Shown here: positions 1 to 8,452 of the stretch, piece after piece
Layout: each line of letters starts with the position of its first letter
Numbering within the stretch: the stretch's first letter is position 1
Assembly: GCA_023247795.1 (NCBI GenBank)
Contig: JAHFFT010000011.1
Coordinates: 1-57,926, forward strand
Source of the DNA: Candidatus Omnitrophota bacterium
GTDB taxonomy: Bacteria; Omnitrophota; Gorgyraeia; Zapsychrales; JANLHA01
Direction of reading: 5' to 3'
Length of the DNA stretch: 57,926 nt
Program-made: the position numbers and the translations under genes
The notes under the pieces: model-generated
Told to the model about the DNA's origin: nothing
Seen by the model: only the letters and a program-made list of their open reading frames with translations
The model's database searches: none

Positions 1-518
1 AAATCGTGGCTGATGTCGGCATTGTTGGGTTTCCCAATGCCGGGAAGTCGACGCTGATTACCAAGGTCTCGAAAGTCCGATCGAAAATCGCCAATTATCC
101 TTTTACCACCAGGCAGCCTATCCTGGGCGTTGTTCAGGATGGGGAAGAGCAAGATTTTGTGATTGCTGATTTGCCAGGGTTGATTGAAGGCGCGCATAAA
201 GGCCGCGGGCTCGGCGACCGGTTTTTAAAACATGCTGAGCGCACCAGGGTCCTTTTGCATATGATTGATATGTCGGGCAGCGAAGGCCGTGATCCTTTGG
301 ATGATTTTGAAAAGATCGAAATCGAATTGGAATCCTATAGTGACAACTTTTTGTTGAAGAAGAAAATTTTGGTTGCTAATAAAATGGATTTAGAACCAGC
401 GGCCGAGAATTTAAAACGTTTTAAAAAGCGTTTTAAGCAGCCTATTTTAGCGATTTCCGCTTTGGCGGAAGAAGGGCTGGCCCCTTTGCTGAAAAAAATT
501 CGGCAAAATTTGAAATGA
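1..518 (+). CDS. obgE: GTPase Obg/CgtA, 3' part (5' end outside window)
   Basis: This is the G domain of the ribosome-assembly GTPase Obg. The reading frame is open to the left edge, so the GTG at position 6 is probably an internal Val codon. The visible part has the P-loop GFPNAGKST, the switch/G3 motif DLPG, NKMD (G4) and SAL (G5). The glycine-rich Obg fold expected at the N-terminus lies outside the window. The protein ends right after the G domain, so no C-terminal OCT extension is present. Family members bind GTP and act in 50S subunit maturation and stress control. The order obgE, proB, proA, nadD is common in bacteria and supports the call. Confidence 0.95.
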   Translation, partial: IVADVGIVGFPNAGKSTLITKVSKVRSKIANYPFTTRQPILGVVQDGEEQDFVIADLPGLIEGAHKGRGLGDRFLKHAERTRVLLHMIDMSGSEGRDPLDDFEKIEIELESYSDNFLLKKKILVANKMDLEPAAENLKRFKKRFKQPILAISALAEEGLAPLLKKIRQNLK

Positions 519-520
519 TC

Positions 521-555
521 AATGCTGAGAAAGGCCAAGTCCTCTTTTCAGCATT
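521..555 (+). other. Hairpin between obgE and proB
   Basis: AATGCTGA (521-528) pairs with TCAGCATT (548-555), and the purine-rich and pyrimidine-rich inner flanks extend the stem imperfectly. No T-run follows, so this is not a clear intrinsic terminator. It could be an mRNA processing or stability element between obgE and proB. Confidence 0.4.
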
Positions 556-574
556 AACGAAATGAAATTAGGCC

Positions 575-1663
575 ATGCATCGCACATTCCCAAGAAAAAT
601 CAAACGGGTCGTGGTCAAGGTCGGTTCCAGTGTCATAGCGACATATTCACTGAAACCGCGGACCGCCCGACTGCGTTCGTTGGTTGATCAGATCAGCCAA
701 TTGCGTCGGCAAAATGTCGAGGTGGTCTTGGTTAGTTCGGGCGCCATTGTTTTAGGCATGGGAGAAACTTCCCTGCTTAGGCGTCCTACGGAATTGTCTT
801 TGCTGCAGGCGTTGGCAGCCATTGGTCAGACGGTCTTGATGCGTACGTATGTCGATTTATTCAAAAAAAATAAGACCAAATGCGCCCAGGTCCTTTTGAC
901 TTGGGACGATTTTGATGCCCGTAGCCGGCACAACAATGCCCGCAACACCATCGAGGCAATTTTAAAATGCGGGATGGTTCCGGTCATCAATGAAAACGAC
1001 ACTGTTGCCACCGACGAGATCCGTTTTGGCGATAACGATAAGCTGTCCAGTCTGGTGGCGAGTCTGCTCAACGCGGATTTGTTGGTGATCCTTTCCGACG
1101 TGGAAGGGTTTTATGATTTGCAAAACGGAAAGAAAACGATTTTCAGTGAGGTTAAAGAAATCACCCGCGAAATGGAAGGCCTGGCCTTAGGGACACAACG
1201 AAAAAATATTTCAAAGGGCGGGATGTCGGCCAAGCTTGAAGCGATCAAGATGGTCACCCGGGCCAAGATCCCCTGCGTCATTGCCCACGGGGAAACCAAA
1301 GATGTGCTGCTGCGCGTTTTGCAAGGGGAACGGATCGGGACGTATTTTTTTGAAAAAGAAGACAAACTGTTATCGCGCAAGCATTGGATTTCGTTTGGGG
1401 TCAAGCCCAAGGGCAAGCTTTATGTCGACGACGGTGCCAAAGCCGCGCTGTTAAAAGGAGGCCGAAGCCTGCTGCTTCCCGGGATACTCAAATGGGAAGG
1501 CCATTTCAAAAGTCAGGATGTGGTGGTGGTTTGCGATAAGGATGGTCAGGAGATTGGTCGCGGCATCATTCGCTATACGGTCGCGGATTTGGAAGAGACC
1601 CATGATCGTCAGGGGCAAAGGGAAGTCATCCATTGCAATGATTTGGTTCTTAGCGAACGATAG
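575..1663 (+). CDS. proB: Glutamate 5-kinase
   Basis: ProB phosphorylates L-glutamate to glutamyl 5-phosphate, the first step of proline synthesis, in the cytoplasm. The amino-acid kinase domain starts with KRVVVKVGSSVI and continues with LVSSGAI and the substrate-binding segment INENDTVATDEI, followed by FGDND. Residues from about 270 to the end form a PUA domain, giving the full two-domain length of the family (about 360-375 residues). proA follows after 43 bases and encodes the next enzyme, so the two are almost certainly co-transcribed. Feedback inhibition by proline is known for the family and cannot be judged here. The ATG start has only a weak upstream ribosome-binding sequence. Confidence 0.97.
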   Translation: MHRTFPRKIKRVVVKVGSSVIATYSLKPRTARLRSLVDQISQLRRQNVEVVLVSSGAIVLGMGETSLLRRPTELSLLQALAAIGQTVLMRTYVDLFKKNKTKCAQVLLTWDDFDARSRHNNARNTIEAILKCGMVPVINENDTVATDEIRFGDNDKLSSLVASLLNADLLVILSDVEGFYDLQNGKKTIFSEVKEITREMEGLALGTQRKNISKGGMSAKLEAIKMVTRAKIPCVIAHGETKDVLLRVLQGERIGTYFFEKEDKLLSRKHWISFGVKPKGKLYVDDGAKAALLKGGRSLLLPGILKWEGHFKSQDVVVVCDKDGQEIGRGIIRYTVADLEETHDRQGQREVIHCNDLVLSER

Positions 1664-1706
1664 GGTCTGGTCACGGTTAAATCACTTTTAAAAATCAGGA
1701 AAAGCG

Positions 1707-2966
1707 ATGGGTTTAGAAACGCAAATCGTAAAGATGGCCCAGGCCGCTAAGGTTGCGGCGCGGCAGGTGGCCCTTATTTCATCGACGGAGAAAAATCGTG
1801 CCTTGCAAAAGTTGAGTCAGGCCATTTTGCAGAACAGCGATTTTCTCAAAAAGGAAAACGAGCAAGATCTCAAGGCCGCGGCAAAGTCAAATCTTCCCTC
1901 GGCCCTGGTGGACCGTTTGCTTTTGAATGACAAGCGGATTCAGGCAATGGCTGATTCTCTGCATGAAACTGTTCGGTTGAAAGATCCGATTGGTGAGGTC
2001 TTAGAAACGTATCGGCGTCCCAATGGGCTGCTGATCGAAAAAGTGCGGGTCCCCATCGGTGTTATTGGGATCATTTATGAATCGCGGCCGAATGTCACCA
2101 GCGACTGCATAGGTCTTTGTCTAAAGTCGGGGAACGCGGTGATTTTAAAAGGCGGGAAAGAAGCCGCGCATTCGAACCGGGCCATTTTTTCGGTTTTGCG
2201 AAAGGCGTTGATCAAGACCAAGATTCCTGGCCAGGCGATTCAGTTGATTGATTCAACCGATCGGCAGGCAGTTCATATTTTATTGAAGTTGAATCGATAT
2301 GTGGATTTGCTGGTTCCTCGAGGAGGAGAAGAGTTGATCCGGTTTGTGGCGGAGCATTCGCTCATCCCGGTGGTGAAGCATTACAAAGGGGTTTGCCATA
2401 CCTATGTCAGTGAGAACGCTGATTTGAATATGGCGCATAAGATTTGTTTTAACGCCAAGGTCCAACGGCCTGGGGTTTGTAACGCCATGGAAACCATGCT
2501 GGTCCACAAGGATGTTGCGTCACGTTTTCTTCCGGCGATGATTCATGATTTTAAGAATGCCGGCGTTGAAATCCGCGGATGCCCGCTGACGCGTCGGATC
2601 CTGAAAACGGGCGTCAAGGCCGCCACGGAAAAAGATTGGGACGAAGAGTATTTGGATTTGATCCTCGCGGTTAAGGTCGTTGATTCTTTGCGGGAGGCCG
2701 TGGACCATATCAATACCCATGGATCTCAGCATTCCGACGCTATTGTGACTGATGATAAAAAAGAAGCCGCGTATTTTTTAAAAACAGTGGATTCGGCCTG
2801 CACCTATGTCAACGCGTCCACGCGTTTTACCGATGGTCATGAATTTGGTTTTGGAGCGGAAGTCGGGATCAGTACTGACAAATTGCATGTTCGCGGCCCA
2901 ATGGCCTTGGAAGGATTGACGACGTACCAATATCAGATTCACGGAAAAGGACAGATTCGAGTTTAG
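1707..2966 (+). CDS. proA: Glutamate-5-semialdehyde dehydrogenase (gamma-glutamyl phosphate reductase)
   Basis: ProA reduces glutamyl 5-phosphate with NADPH to glutamate-5-semialdehyde, the second step of proline synthesis. At 419 residues it has the usual family length. Recognisable segments are PIGVIGIIYESRPNVT, the nucleotide-binding-region sequence LKGGKEA, VPRGG, and the catalytic cysteine Cys258 in RPGVCNA. The C-terminal TYVNASTRFTDG and GFGAEVGIST segments are typical of ProA. An AGGAAA ribosome-binding sequence precedes the ATG. The gene sits between proB and nadD, and only four bases separate it from nadD. Confidence 0.97.
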   Translation: MGLETQIVKMAQAAKVAARQVALISSTEKNRALQKLSQAILQNSDFLKKENEQDLKAAAKSNLPSALVDRLLLNDKRIQAMADSLHETVRLKDPIGEVLETYRRPNGLLIEKVRVPIGVIGIIYESRPNVTSDCIGLCLKSGNAVILKGGKEAAHSNRAIFSVLRKALIKTKIPGQAIQLIDSTDRQAVHILLKLNRYVDLLVPRGGEELIRFVAEHSLIPVVKHYKGVCHTYVSENADLNMAHKICFNAKVQRPGVCNAMETMLVHKDVASRFLPAMIHDFKNAGVEIRGCPLTRRILKTGVKAATEKDWDEEYLDLILAVKVVDSLREAVDHINTHGSQHSDAIVTDDKKEAAYFLKTVDSACTYVNASTRFTDGHEFGFGAEVGISTDKLHVRGPMALEGLTTYQYQIHGKGQIRV

Positions 2967-2970
2967 TTCA

Positions 2971-3555
2971 GTGAGGCCCCTCTTGAAACGCATCGCGCTC
3001 TTCGGCGGAACTTTCAACCCGATCCATATCGGCCATCTGGTGATGGCGCAAATGGCGCAGGAAAAATTTGATTTGGATAAAATCATTTTTGTCCCTTCTT
3101 ACCTGCCGCCGCATAAGCAGGCCCATTCCTTGGCTGCGGCAAAGCACCGTTATCGAATGGTCGAGCGTTGCATTCAAGGCCATCCCCAATTCGGCGTTTC
3201 CGACTATGAAATCAAGAAAAAGGGGAAGTCCTTCACTATCGATACCGTTCAGCATATTTTTTCGCGTTACCAAAAAGAGGCCAAACTTTTTTTTATCATC
3301 GGCGAGGACAGCCTCCGGCAGCTTCCACAGTGGCACAAGATTCAGGACATTTTGAAAATGGTCACGTTCCTTGTGGTCAATCGTCCGGGCTACCAGCACC
3401 GTCGTGATGGCGGCAAATATCGGACCGTCGCCATGCCGGGATTGGATCTTTCTTCCTCTTATCTTCGCGGGCGCGTGAAAGCCGGAAAATCGATAAAATA
3501 CCTTGTTCCAGAAGAGGTCATTCGATATATTGAGAAACATCAATTGTACAAGTAA
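2971..3555 (+). CDS. nadD: Nicotinate-nucleotide adenylyltransferase
   Basis: NadD adenylylates nicotinate mononucleotide to deamido-NAD in NAD synthesis. The nucleotidyltransferase signature GGTFNPIHIGHL lies near the N-terminus. The C-terminal motif SSSYLRGRVKAG corresponds to the family ISST.IR motif. At 194 residues it is a normal single-domain NadD. The chosen start is GTG at 2971, four bases after the proA stop. A TTG at 2983 is an alternative that would bring the protein closer to the conserved KRIALFGGTF start. The order obgE-proBA-nadD is a frequent bacterial arrangement. Confidence 0.93.
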   Translation: MRPLLKRIALFGGTFNPIHIGHLVMAQMAQEKFDLDKIIFVPSYLPPHKQAHSLAAAKHRYRMVERCIQGHPQFGVSDYEIKKKGKSFTIDTVQHIFSRYQKEAKLFFIIGEDSLRQLPQWHKIQDILKMVTFLVVNRPGYQHRRDGGKYRTVAMPGLDLSSSYLRGRVKAGKSIKYLVPEEVIRYIEKHQLYK

Positions 3556-3570
3556 GCAAAGGAGTCAAGG

Positions 3571-4986
3571 ATGAGTGGCAAAAATACGGAAATCAAATTC
3601 GGTACCGACGGGTGGCGAGCGGTCATTTCCGACACCTTTACTTTTAAAAATGTTGAAATCATCAGTCAGGCCATTGCCCAATGGGTCTTGCGGCAAGGCA
3701 AGCGCGCGAACGGGACTCGGAAAGTGGCGGTTGGATTTGACACGCGGTTCATGTCCGGCGACTACGCACGGCTGGTGAGCCAAGTTTTGGCGGCCAATAA
3801 CATTGAAGTGTTGCTCTCTGAGGGTCCCATCCCGACACCGGCGTTGAGTTTTGGCGTGACACGGAATCAATGTGTGGCTGGTATCATGATTACGGCGAGT
3901 CACAATCCATACAAATTCAACGGGATAAAAATCAAGACCGCCCAAGGCGGTGGCGCTGGCCGCGATATCACCGACCAGGTTGAAGGATTTTTGGATCAGG
4001 TCCCGGTCAAAAAGGTTGATCTAGACGAAGCTTTGAAAGAGAAAAAAGTTGCCCTTCATGATTTTAAGAGCGATTATCTGAATTTCATCAAAGGGTATGT
4101 TGATTTAAAAAAGATGAAAGACGCCCGGTTCAAAGTGATTACCGATGCCATGCACGGCAGCGGCAATGGTTTGATGGCGGAAATCTTGAAAGGGACAAAA
4201 ATCGATTTGATTTTGATGCGTGCTGAAATCAATCCTTACTTCAACGGCCTCAAACCGGAACCCGTTGCTGAATTTCTTGGTGGGATCATGGAAAGGGTCA
4301 AGAAAGAGAAATTTGATCTTGGTTTGGTTTTGGACGGTGACGCCGACCGGATCGCGGCGGTCGCCCCGGGTGGGGAATATATCCATCCTCAGAAAATTTT
4401 GGGATTGTTGATTCTGCACCTGGTGCGCAACCGCGGTCGCCGCGGCGGGGTTGTTAAGACGATCTGCGGAACGACCATGCTCGATAATATTGCCAAGAAA
4501 TTGGGTTTGAAATTATTTGAAACGCCGGTCGGGTTCAAATACATTTCAGATTTGATGGTCAGCGAAAACATCGTGGCCGGCGGTGAAGAGGCTGGCGGGA
4601 TGGGTTTTCAAGATTACATCCCGGAACGCGATGGGACGCTCGCTGGGTTGCTTTTGCTCGAGATGATGGTTTATCAGAAGAAAAATATTAAAAAAATCAT
4701 CAATGAGATGGAAGAGGAGTTCGGCCGATACTACTATTTACGCAGCGATCTTAAAATTGGCAAAAAGCCATTTGACGTCGGGGAATTTGGTAAGATCAAA
4801 AATCTTTTAGGCAAAAAGGTCGTGGATGTGAAGGATTTCGACGGTACCAAACTGATCTGCGAAGACGAGAGCTGGTTGATGCTCCGTCCTTCCGGGACCG
4901 AGCCCTTGGTCCGCGCGTACAGTGAATCCAAATCTTTGAGCCGGGCTAAGGAATTGCTGCATTATGGCGAGAAGTTGTTAAGGTAA
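3571..4986 (+). CDS. Phosphoglucomutase/phosphomannomutase (alpha-D-phosphohexomutase family)
   Basis: This cytoplasmic enzyme interconverts hexose 1- and 6-phosphates. All four family signatures are present. FGTDGWR is near the N-terminus. TASHNP carries the phosphorylated catalytic Ser110. The metal-binding loop DGDAD is at residues 255-259. The phosphate-binding loop RPSGTEPLVRAY is near the C-terminus. The sugar-specificity loop reads GGEEAGG. At 471 residues it has full length. A strong AAAGGAG precedes the ATG, 15 bases after nadD. The exact substrate (glucose, mannose or glucosamine phosphate) cannot be fixed from sequence. The 471-residue length and EEAGG loop resemble phosphoglucomutase/phosphomannomutase more than GlmM. 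Confidence 0.9.
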   Translation: MSGKNTEIKFGTDGWRAVISDTFTFKNVEIISQAIAQWVLRQGKRANGTRKVAVGFDTRFMSGDYARLVSQVLAANNIEVLLSEGPIPTPALSFGVTRNQCVAGIMITASHNPYKFNGIKIKTAQGGGAGRDITDQVEGFLDQVPVKKVDLDEALKEKKVALHDFKSDYLNFIKGYVDLKKMKDARFKVITDAMHGSGNGLMAEILKGTKIDLILMRAEINPYFNGLKPEPVAEFLGGIMERVKKEKFDLGLVLDGDADRIAAVAPGGEYIHPQKILGLLILHLVRNRGRRGGVVKTICGTTMLDNIAKKLGLKLFETPVGFKYISDLMVSENIVAGGEEAGGMGFQDYIPERDGTLAGLLLLEMMVYQKKNIKKIINEMEEEFGRYYYLRSDLKIGKKPFDVGEFGKIKNLLGKKVVDVKDFDGTKLICEDESWLMLRPSGTEPLVRAYSESKSLSRAKELLHYGEKLLR

Positions 4987-4996
4987 TGACATTGGT

Positions 4997-5701
4997 GTGC
5001 ACAAAAATGTTAGAGGTTGGCCAACAGACATGGAAAACGGAAATTTTGCCGGAGATCGTAAAATCGGCAATTGGTTTTTGAATGAAGGGGAACAGAAATT
5101 ATTAAGTTTTCTTGTCCCGAGGGTGCCGCAGTGGTTAGGGACCGTGCAGCTGACCATGCTGACCGTGGTGTGGAGCCTTGGTTTTGTTGGAAGCTGTTAT
5201 TTCGCGAGTCAAAATTTAGCGTGGTTATGGGGCGCGAATTTTTTTATCATCATTCAGCACCTCACCGATATGCTGGATGGTGCTGTTGGACGCGCGCGCG
5301 GGACCGGTTTGGTGAAATGGGGATATTACATGGACCATTTTTTGGATTATATTTTTCTCTGCTCAATTTTTTTGGGGTATTCCTTTTTGATCCCGCTTGA
5401 GTATAAAATTTTCGAGATGATCTTGTTGATCCTTGCCGTTTCGATCATGGTCAATGCCTTTTTGTATTTCGCGGTGACAAACGAGTTTTGTATCAGTTTT
5501 TGCCGGTTTGGAACGTCGGAAATCCGTTATTGTGTCATTGGTTTCAATATCGCGGTCATGCGTTTTGGTCAAGACCTCATACTCAAGGTCTTGCCATACG
5601 CGATTGGCTTGACCACACTGGCGGTCTTTTCAATGGTTTTTATGACCCAGCAGCAGTTAAGAACGATTGACCTAGCACAGCTTAAAAAGCCGTCGCAATG
5701 A
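4997..5701 (+). CDS. CDP-alcohol phosphatidyltransferase-like membrane protein
   Basis: This integral membrane protein has the CDP-alcohol phosphotransferase pattern: Asp91, Asp94-Gly95, Gly109, Asp113 and Asp117, read as DxxDGxxGR...GxxxDxxxD. The usual AR dipeptide is GR here (Gly98-Arg99). Family members transfer a phospho-alcohol from a CDP-activated donor to an acceptor alcohol, usually in phospholipid synthesis. Several hydrophobic segments surround and follow the motif, as in the family. The specific substrate cannot be told. GTG at 4997 is the start used here, ten bases after the mutase stop. ATG at 5030 (MENGNF) is an equally credible start because the first 11 residues are not conserved-looking. 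Confidence 0.75.
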   Translation: MHKNVRGWPTDMENGNFAGDRKIGNWFLNEGEQKLLSFLVPRVPQWLGTVQLTMLTVVWSLGFVGSCYFASQNLAWLWGANFFIIIQHLTDMLDGAVGRARGTGLVKWGYYMDHFLDYIFLCSIFLGYSFLIPLEYKIFEMILLILAVSIMVNAFLYFAVTNEFCISFCRFGTSEIRYCVIGFNIAVMRFGQDLILKVLPYAIGLTTLAVFSMVFMTQQQLRTIDLAQLKKPSQ

Positions 5702-5741
5702 GGAGGCAGGTCATTTGTTTCAACCTCGATGACTAATCCTA

Positions 5742-7619
5742 ATGTCATTTTTGCTCACCAATTTTTTTCTCCTCTTTTTTCATTATTTGTGGATTTCGCT
5801 TAGATTTTCATATTCCCTCCGGCACCGGTTGATCAGCGCCTTATTGTTTTTCATCACCCAGCTCATTTTTGTTCCCTTGGTCTTGGGTTTGGCTGCCCAG
5901 CTTTATCTGTCGTTTGTTATCGCGGCCCACGTTGCTGTTCCTTTGTTTCTATTGTTGATCGTTTTTCTGCAGAAGAAGAAAATACGAGGCGATGTGGGTG
6001 TTTTTCTTTCCAATGATGGACGAGTGATTAAAGGTTTTATAAAAAATTTTTTCTTTTTTGAGAATTTCGCCATTCTTTCCATTTTTCTTTTAGCAGTTCT
6101 TTGGATCGCGACCGCTGTTTTTCTTTTGCCTAACCGTGATGTCGATGGGCTTTGTTATCATCTGCCGCAGATTTATGAGTCTATTCTACAGCATCGCTGG
6201 TTGATGTTACCGCTTGAGTTGCGGTCGCATTTCGCTTTTCCTTTCAATGCTGAGCTCTTGTTCTTATGGCCAGCCATATTTTTTCACAGTCAGCAATTTG
6301 TCGATGGTGTTCAAGGCGTCATGGCCCTCTTCGGTGTTTGTGTCCTCTATGCACTGGGGCGAGAATTGAAACTCACAGCAAGAACCTCGGTATTCATTGC
6401 GTTTCTGTTTTTTTTGTCTCCGGTTGTCTTGGCCCAGGTTGGAAGCAATTATATTGATCTTATCATCGCGGTGTTGTTTTTGTTTGCGGTTTATTTTGCG
6501 GTCAGTTTTTATAAAACCAACTCTCGCTATGATCTTTATAACGCGGCCATGGCCATAGGGTTATTGGTGGGTACAAAGTACGCGATGCTTGTTCTCGTTG
6601 TCAGTCTGCAGGTCTTTATGATCAAGGGCTTGCGAAAAATGTCGCGTATTCATTTGGGATGTTATATCGCAGTGATTGTCTTACTTGGGGGCTATTGGTA
6701 TCTGCGCAATTGGGTTATGTTGGGCAATCCGATATTCCCAGTCACATTGGGATCGGATGGGGTGGGGGCCACTTCAAACTCTATCAGCGAGTGCGTTTCC
6801 ACCTTTGGAGAAAAATGCCGCCAATTATTTTTTGCGGACATAGGTATCGGTACATTCAATGGCGGAATGGGGTTGGTTTTTTGGGGAATGGGTTTGCCTT
6901 CGTGGCTCATTTATTTTTTGAGATCATTGAAAGATTTCAACCATGGTCAAAAGTTTTCATTGTATCTTTGGCTGCAGGTCCTTATTGGATTTTTGTTTTT
7001 GTTTTTCGTGCGATTGGACCAGCTTCTGTTCGATGTTAGGTATATCATTTTCATAATCCCAATTGTATTTCTGGCCTTAGGGAAAATCATCGAAGAGCTG
7101 CCGAAGATATTCCATCGATGGATCCACGGCATTTGCATCATTTCCGTCCTGCTTTCGGTCACGTCACTTTCGATCAACATCTGGCCTAGATACGATTGTG
7201 GGGAGGCCTTGTTTGATCGACATAACCACCGGTTCATTTCGGAGTATAAATATTTGGATTCTTCGGTGCTTTTGATGAATCAGAGGATGGAAGTTTATTA
7301 TTTGCTGGATACGTTGACGGTCGGGAAAGAAGGGTTTCATGTTTATATGGCGTCGGATATAGGAAATTTCTGGGTGACCCATATGTATGGACGCCGGCTG
7401 CAGAATCGCATCGTCAACTTTGATCCTTCATCGGGAGACAAGCCGGATGCCGTCATCTTTCAGAAATTTGACAAGGACCAGCCTCTTTTTTTTGTAGGGC
7501 CCAAAATTCTTCCTGAGCAAATGATGAGCGATCAGGAATATGCTCTTCTGATGCAATCGGAGACGATGATGTTTTTTGTCAAGAAGGCAAGGCTAGAAAA
7601 AACCTTTACGAAACAGTAA
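5742..7619 (+). CDS. Polytopic GT-C-like membrane protein, probable glycosyltransferase
   Basis: The 625-residue protein has about ten hydrophobic segments. Its first extracytoplasmic loop contains RDVDGLCYHLP (Asp133, Asp135), resembling the acidic catalytic loop of GT-C enzymes that use polyprenyl-phosphate sugars (ArnT/PMT-like, family 39-type). The C-terminal region after about residue 480 is mostly soluble. It probably adds a sugar to an envelope lipid or protein on the outer face of the inner membrane, but donor and acceptor are unknown. The AGGAGG at 5701-5706 is too far from this ATG to be a good ribosome-binding site and is followed by a frame that stops after five codons, so the start is somewhat uncertain. 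Confidence 0.65.
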   Translation: MSFLLTNFFLLFFHYLWISLRFSYSLRHRLISALLFFITQLIFVPLVLGLAAQLYLSFVIAAHVAVPLFLLLIVFLQKKKIRGDVGVFLSNDGRVIKGFIKNFFFFENFAILSIFLLAVLWIATAVFLLPNRDVDGLCYHLPQIYESILQHRWLMLPLELRSHFAFPFNAELLFLWPAIFFHSQQFVDGVQGVMALFGVCVLYALGRELKLTARTSVFIAFLFFLSPVVLAQVGSNYIDLIIAVLFLFAVYFAVSFYKTNSRYDLYNAAMAIGLLVGTKYAMLVLVVSLQVFMIKGLRKMSRIHLGCYIAVIVLLGGYWYLRNWVMLGNPIFPVTLGSDGVGATSNSISECVSTFGEKCRQLFFADIGIGTFNGGMGLVFWGMGLPSWLIYFLRSLKDFNHGQKFSLYLWLQVLIGFLFLFFVRLDQLLFDVRYIIFIIPIVFLALGKIIEELPKIFHRWIHGICIISVLLSVTSLSINIWPRYDCGEALFDRHNHRFISEYKYLDSSVLLMNQRMEVYYLLDTLTVGKEGFHVYMASDIGNFWVTHMYGRRLQNRIVNFDPSSGDKPDAVIFQKFDKDQPLFFVGPKILPEQMMSDQEYALLMQSETMMFFVKKARLEKTFTKQ

Positions 7620-7665
7620 CATTTTGTAAAAATTCGTAGGCGAAGATTTTTGAAAGAATGAAAAC

Positions 7666-7827
7666 ATGAAACCAGAGCCATCATTGGATTTGAAAGTGTG
7701 GTTGATTTTCTTTATACTGATCATCACCACGATTTCTCACGCAATATGGATGTGGCCATTTTATTGGGGTGGCCTTAAGGAATTTTGCAGTTGGGCGGCA
7801 TTTTTATGGAATAGGTTGGGAATATGA
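7666..7827 (+). CDS. Small single-span membrane protein, 53 residues
   Basis: ATG at 7666 opens a 53-residue frame reading MKPEPSLDLKVWLIFFILII and continuing with a Trp-rich segment. One hydrophobic stretch covers about residues 11-30, and a second, amphipathic Trp/Phe-rich part follows. The stop codon overlaps the plsC start as ATGA, so the two are likely translationally coupled. That coupling and the fit into an otherwise empty 204-base gap argue that it is real. I recognise no family. It may be an accessory subunit of the acyltransferase or of the upstream membrane protein, but that is inference from position only. Confidence 0.55.
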   Translation: MKPEPSLDLKVWLIFFILIITTISHAIWMWPFYWGGLKEFCSWAAFLWNRLGI

Positions 7828-8411
7828 TCTATTGGATCGGTTATTATCTCGTAAAAATTTTGAGTTTTATCTTTTGCCCATTGAAGATTTATGGTCGGGA
7901 GAATGTCCCTGCCCAGGGAAGCCTGGTGCTAGCCAGCAATCATCAGAGCAATTTGGATCCGCTGTTGATTGCGATCAGTTTGCGGCGAAAGATCCACTTC
8001 ATGACCAAAGATTCCTTATTTCGAAATAAAATCCTCGGCTTTATATTAAGGAAAGGCAATGCCTTTCCGGTCCGGCGCGACTCCGCGGATATCCGTTCGT
8101 TGCGAGAAGCCATTCGCCGAGTGAAAAATGGGGGGGGCTTATTGATTTTTCCCCAAGGAACTCGTCAGCTTGAGCCAGTGCTCCAAGGTCAACAGGGAAT
8201 CGGTTTTCTGGTTGTTAAAACTCAGGTGCCCGTGATCCCGGTTTGGGTGAGTGATTCAGAAAAGGTCATGCCTCCGGGAAGCAAATGGCTGAAAAGGCAT
8301 GCGGTCAGTGTCACTTTTGGTCAACCGAAGTATTATTCCGGGCAAGAATATGAGGAAATTGTCGACAGGGTTATGAAGGATATTCTTGTTTTAAGAAATT
8401 CCCGGAGTTGA
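7824..8411 (+). CDS. plsC: 1-acyl-sn-glycerol-3-phosphate acyltransferase (PlsC family)
   Basis: PlsC-type enzymes acylate lysophosphatidic acid to phosphatidic acid at the inner membrane. The catalytic HX4D motif is NHQSNLD with His40 and Asp45. The substrate-binding motif FPxGTR appears as FPQGTR, with Gln where Glu is usual. A hydrophobic N-terminal segment (residues 1-20) provides membrane association. The length, 195 residues, is normal for short PlsC proteins. The start overlaps the stop of the preceding small membrane gene by four bases. The exact acceptor could be another lysolipid, because this superfamily is broad. Confidence 0.88.
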   Translation: MIYWIGYYLVKILSFIFCPLKIYGRENVPAQGSLVLASNHQSNLDPLLIAISLRRKIHFMTKDSLFRNKILGFILRKGNAFPVRRDSADIRSLREAIRRVKNGGGLLIFPQGTRQLEPVLQGQQGIGFLVVKTQVPVIPVWVSDSEKVMPPGSKWLKRHAVSVTFGQPKYYSGQEYEEIVDRVMKDILVLRNSRS

Positions 8412-8452
8412 AGGGGTAGATATTTCCACTTCACGGGTTAGGAGAGTCATTA

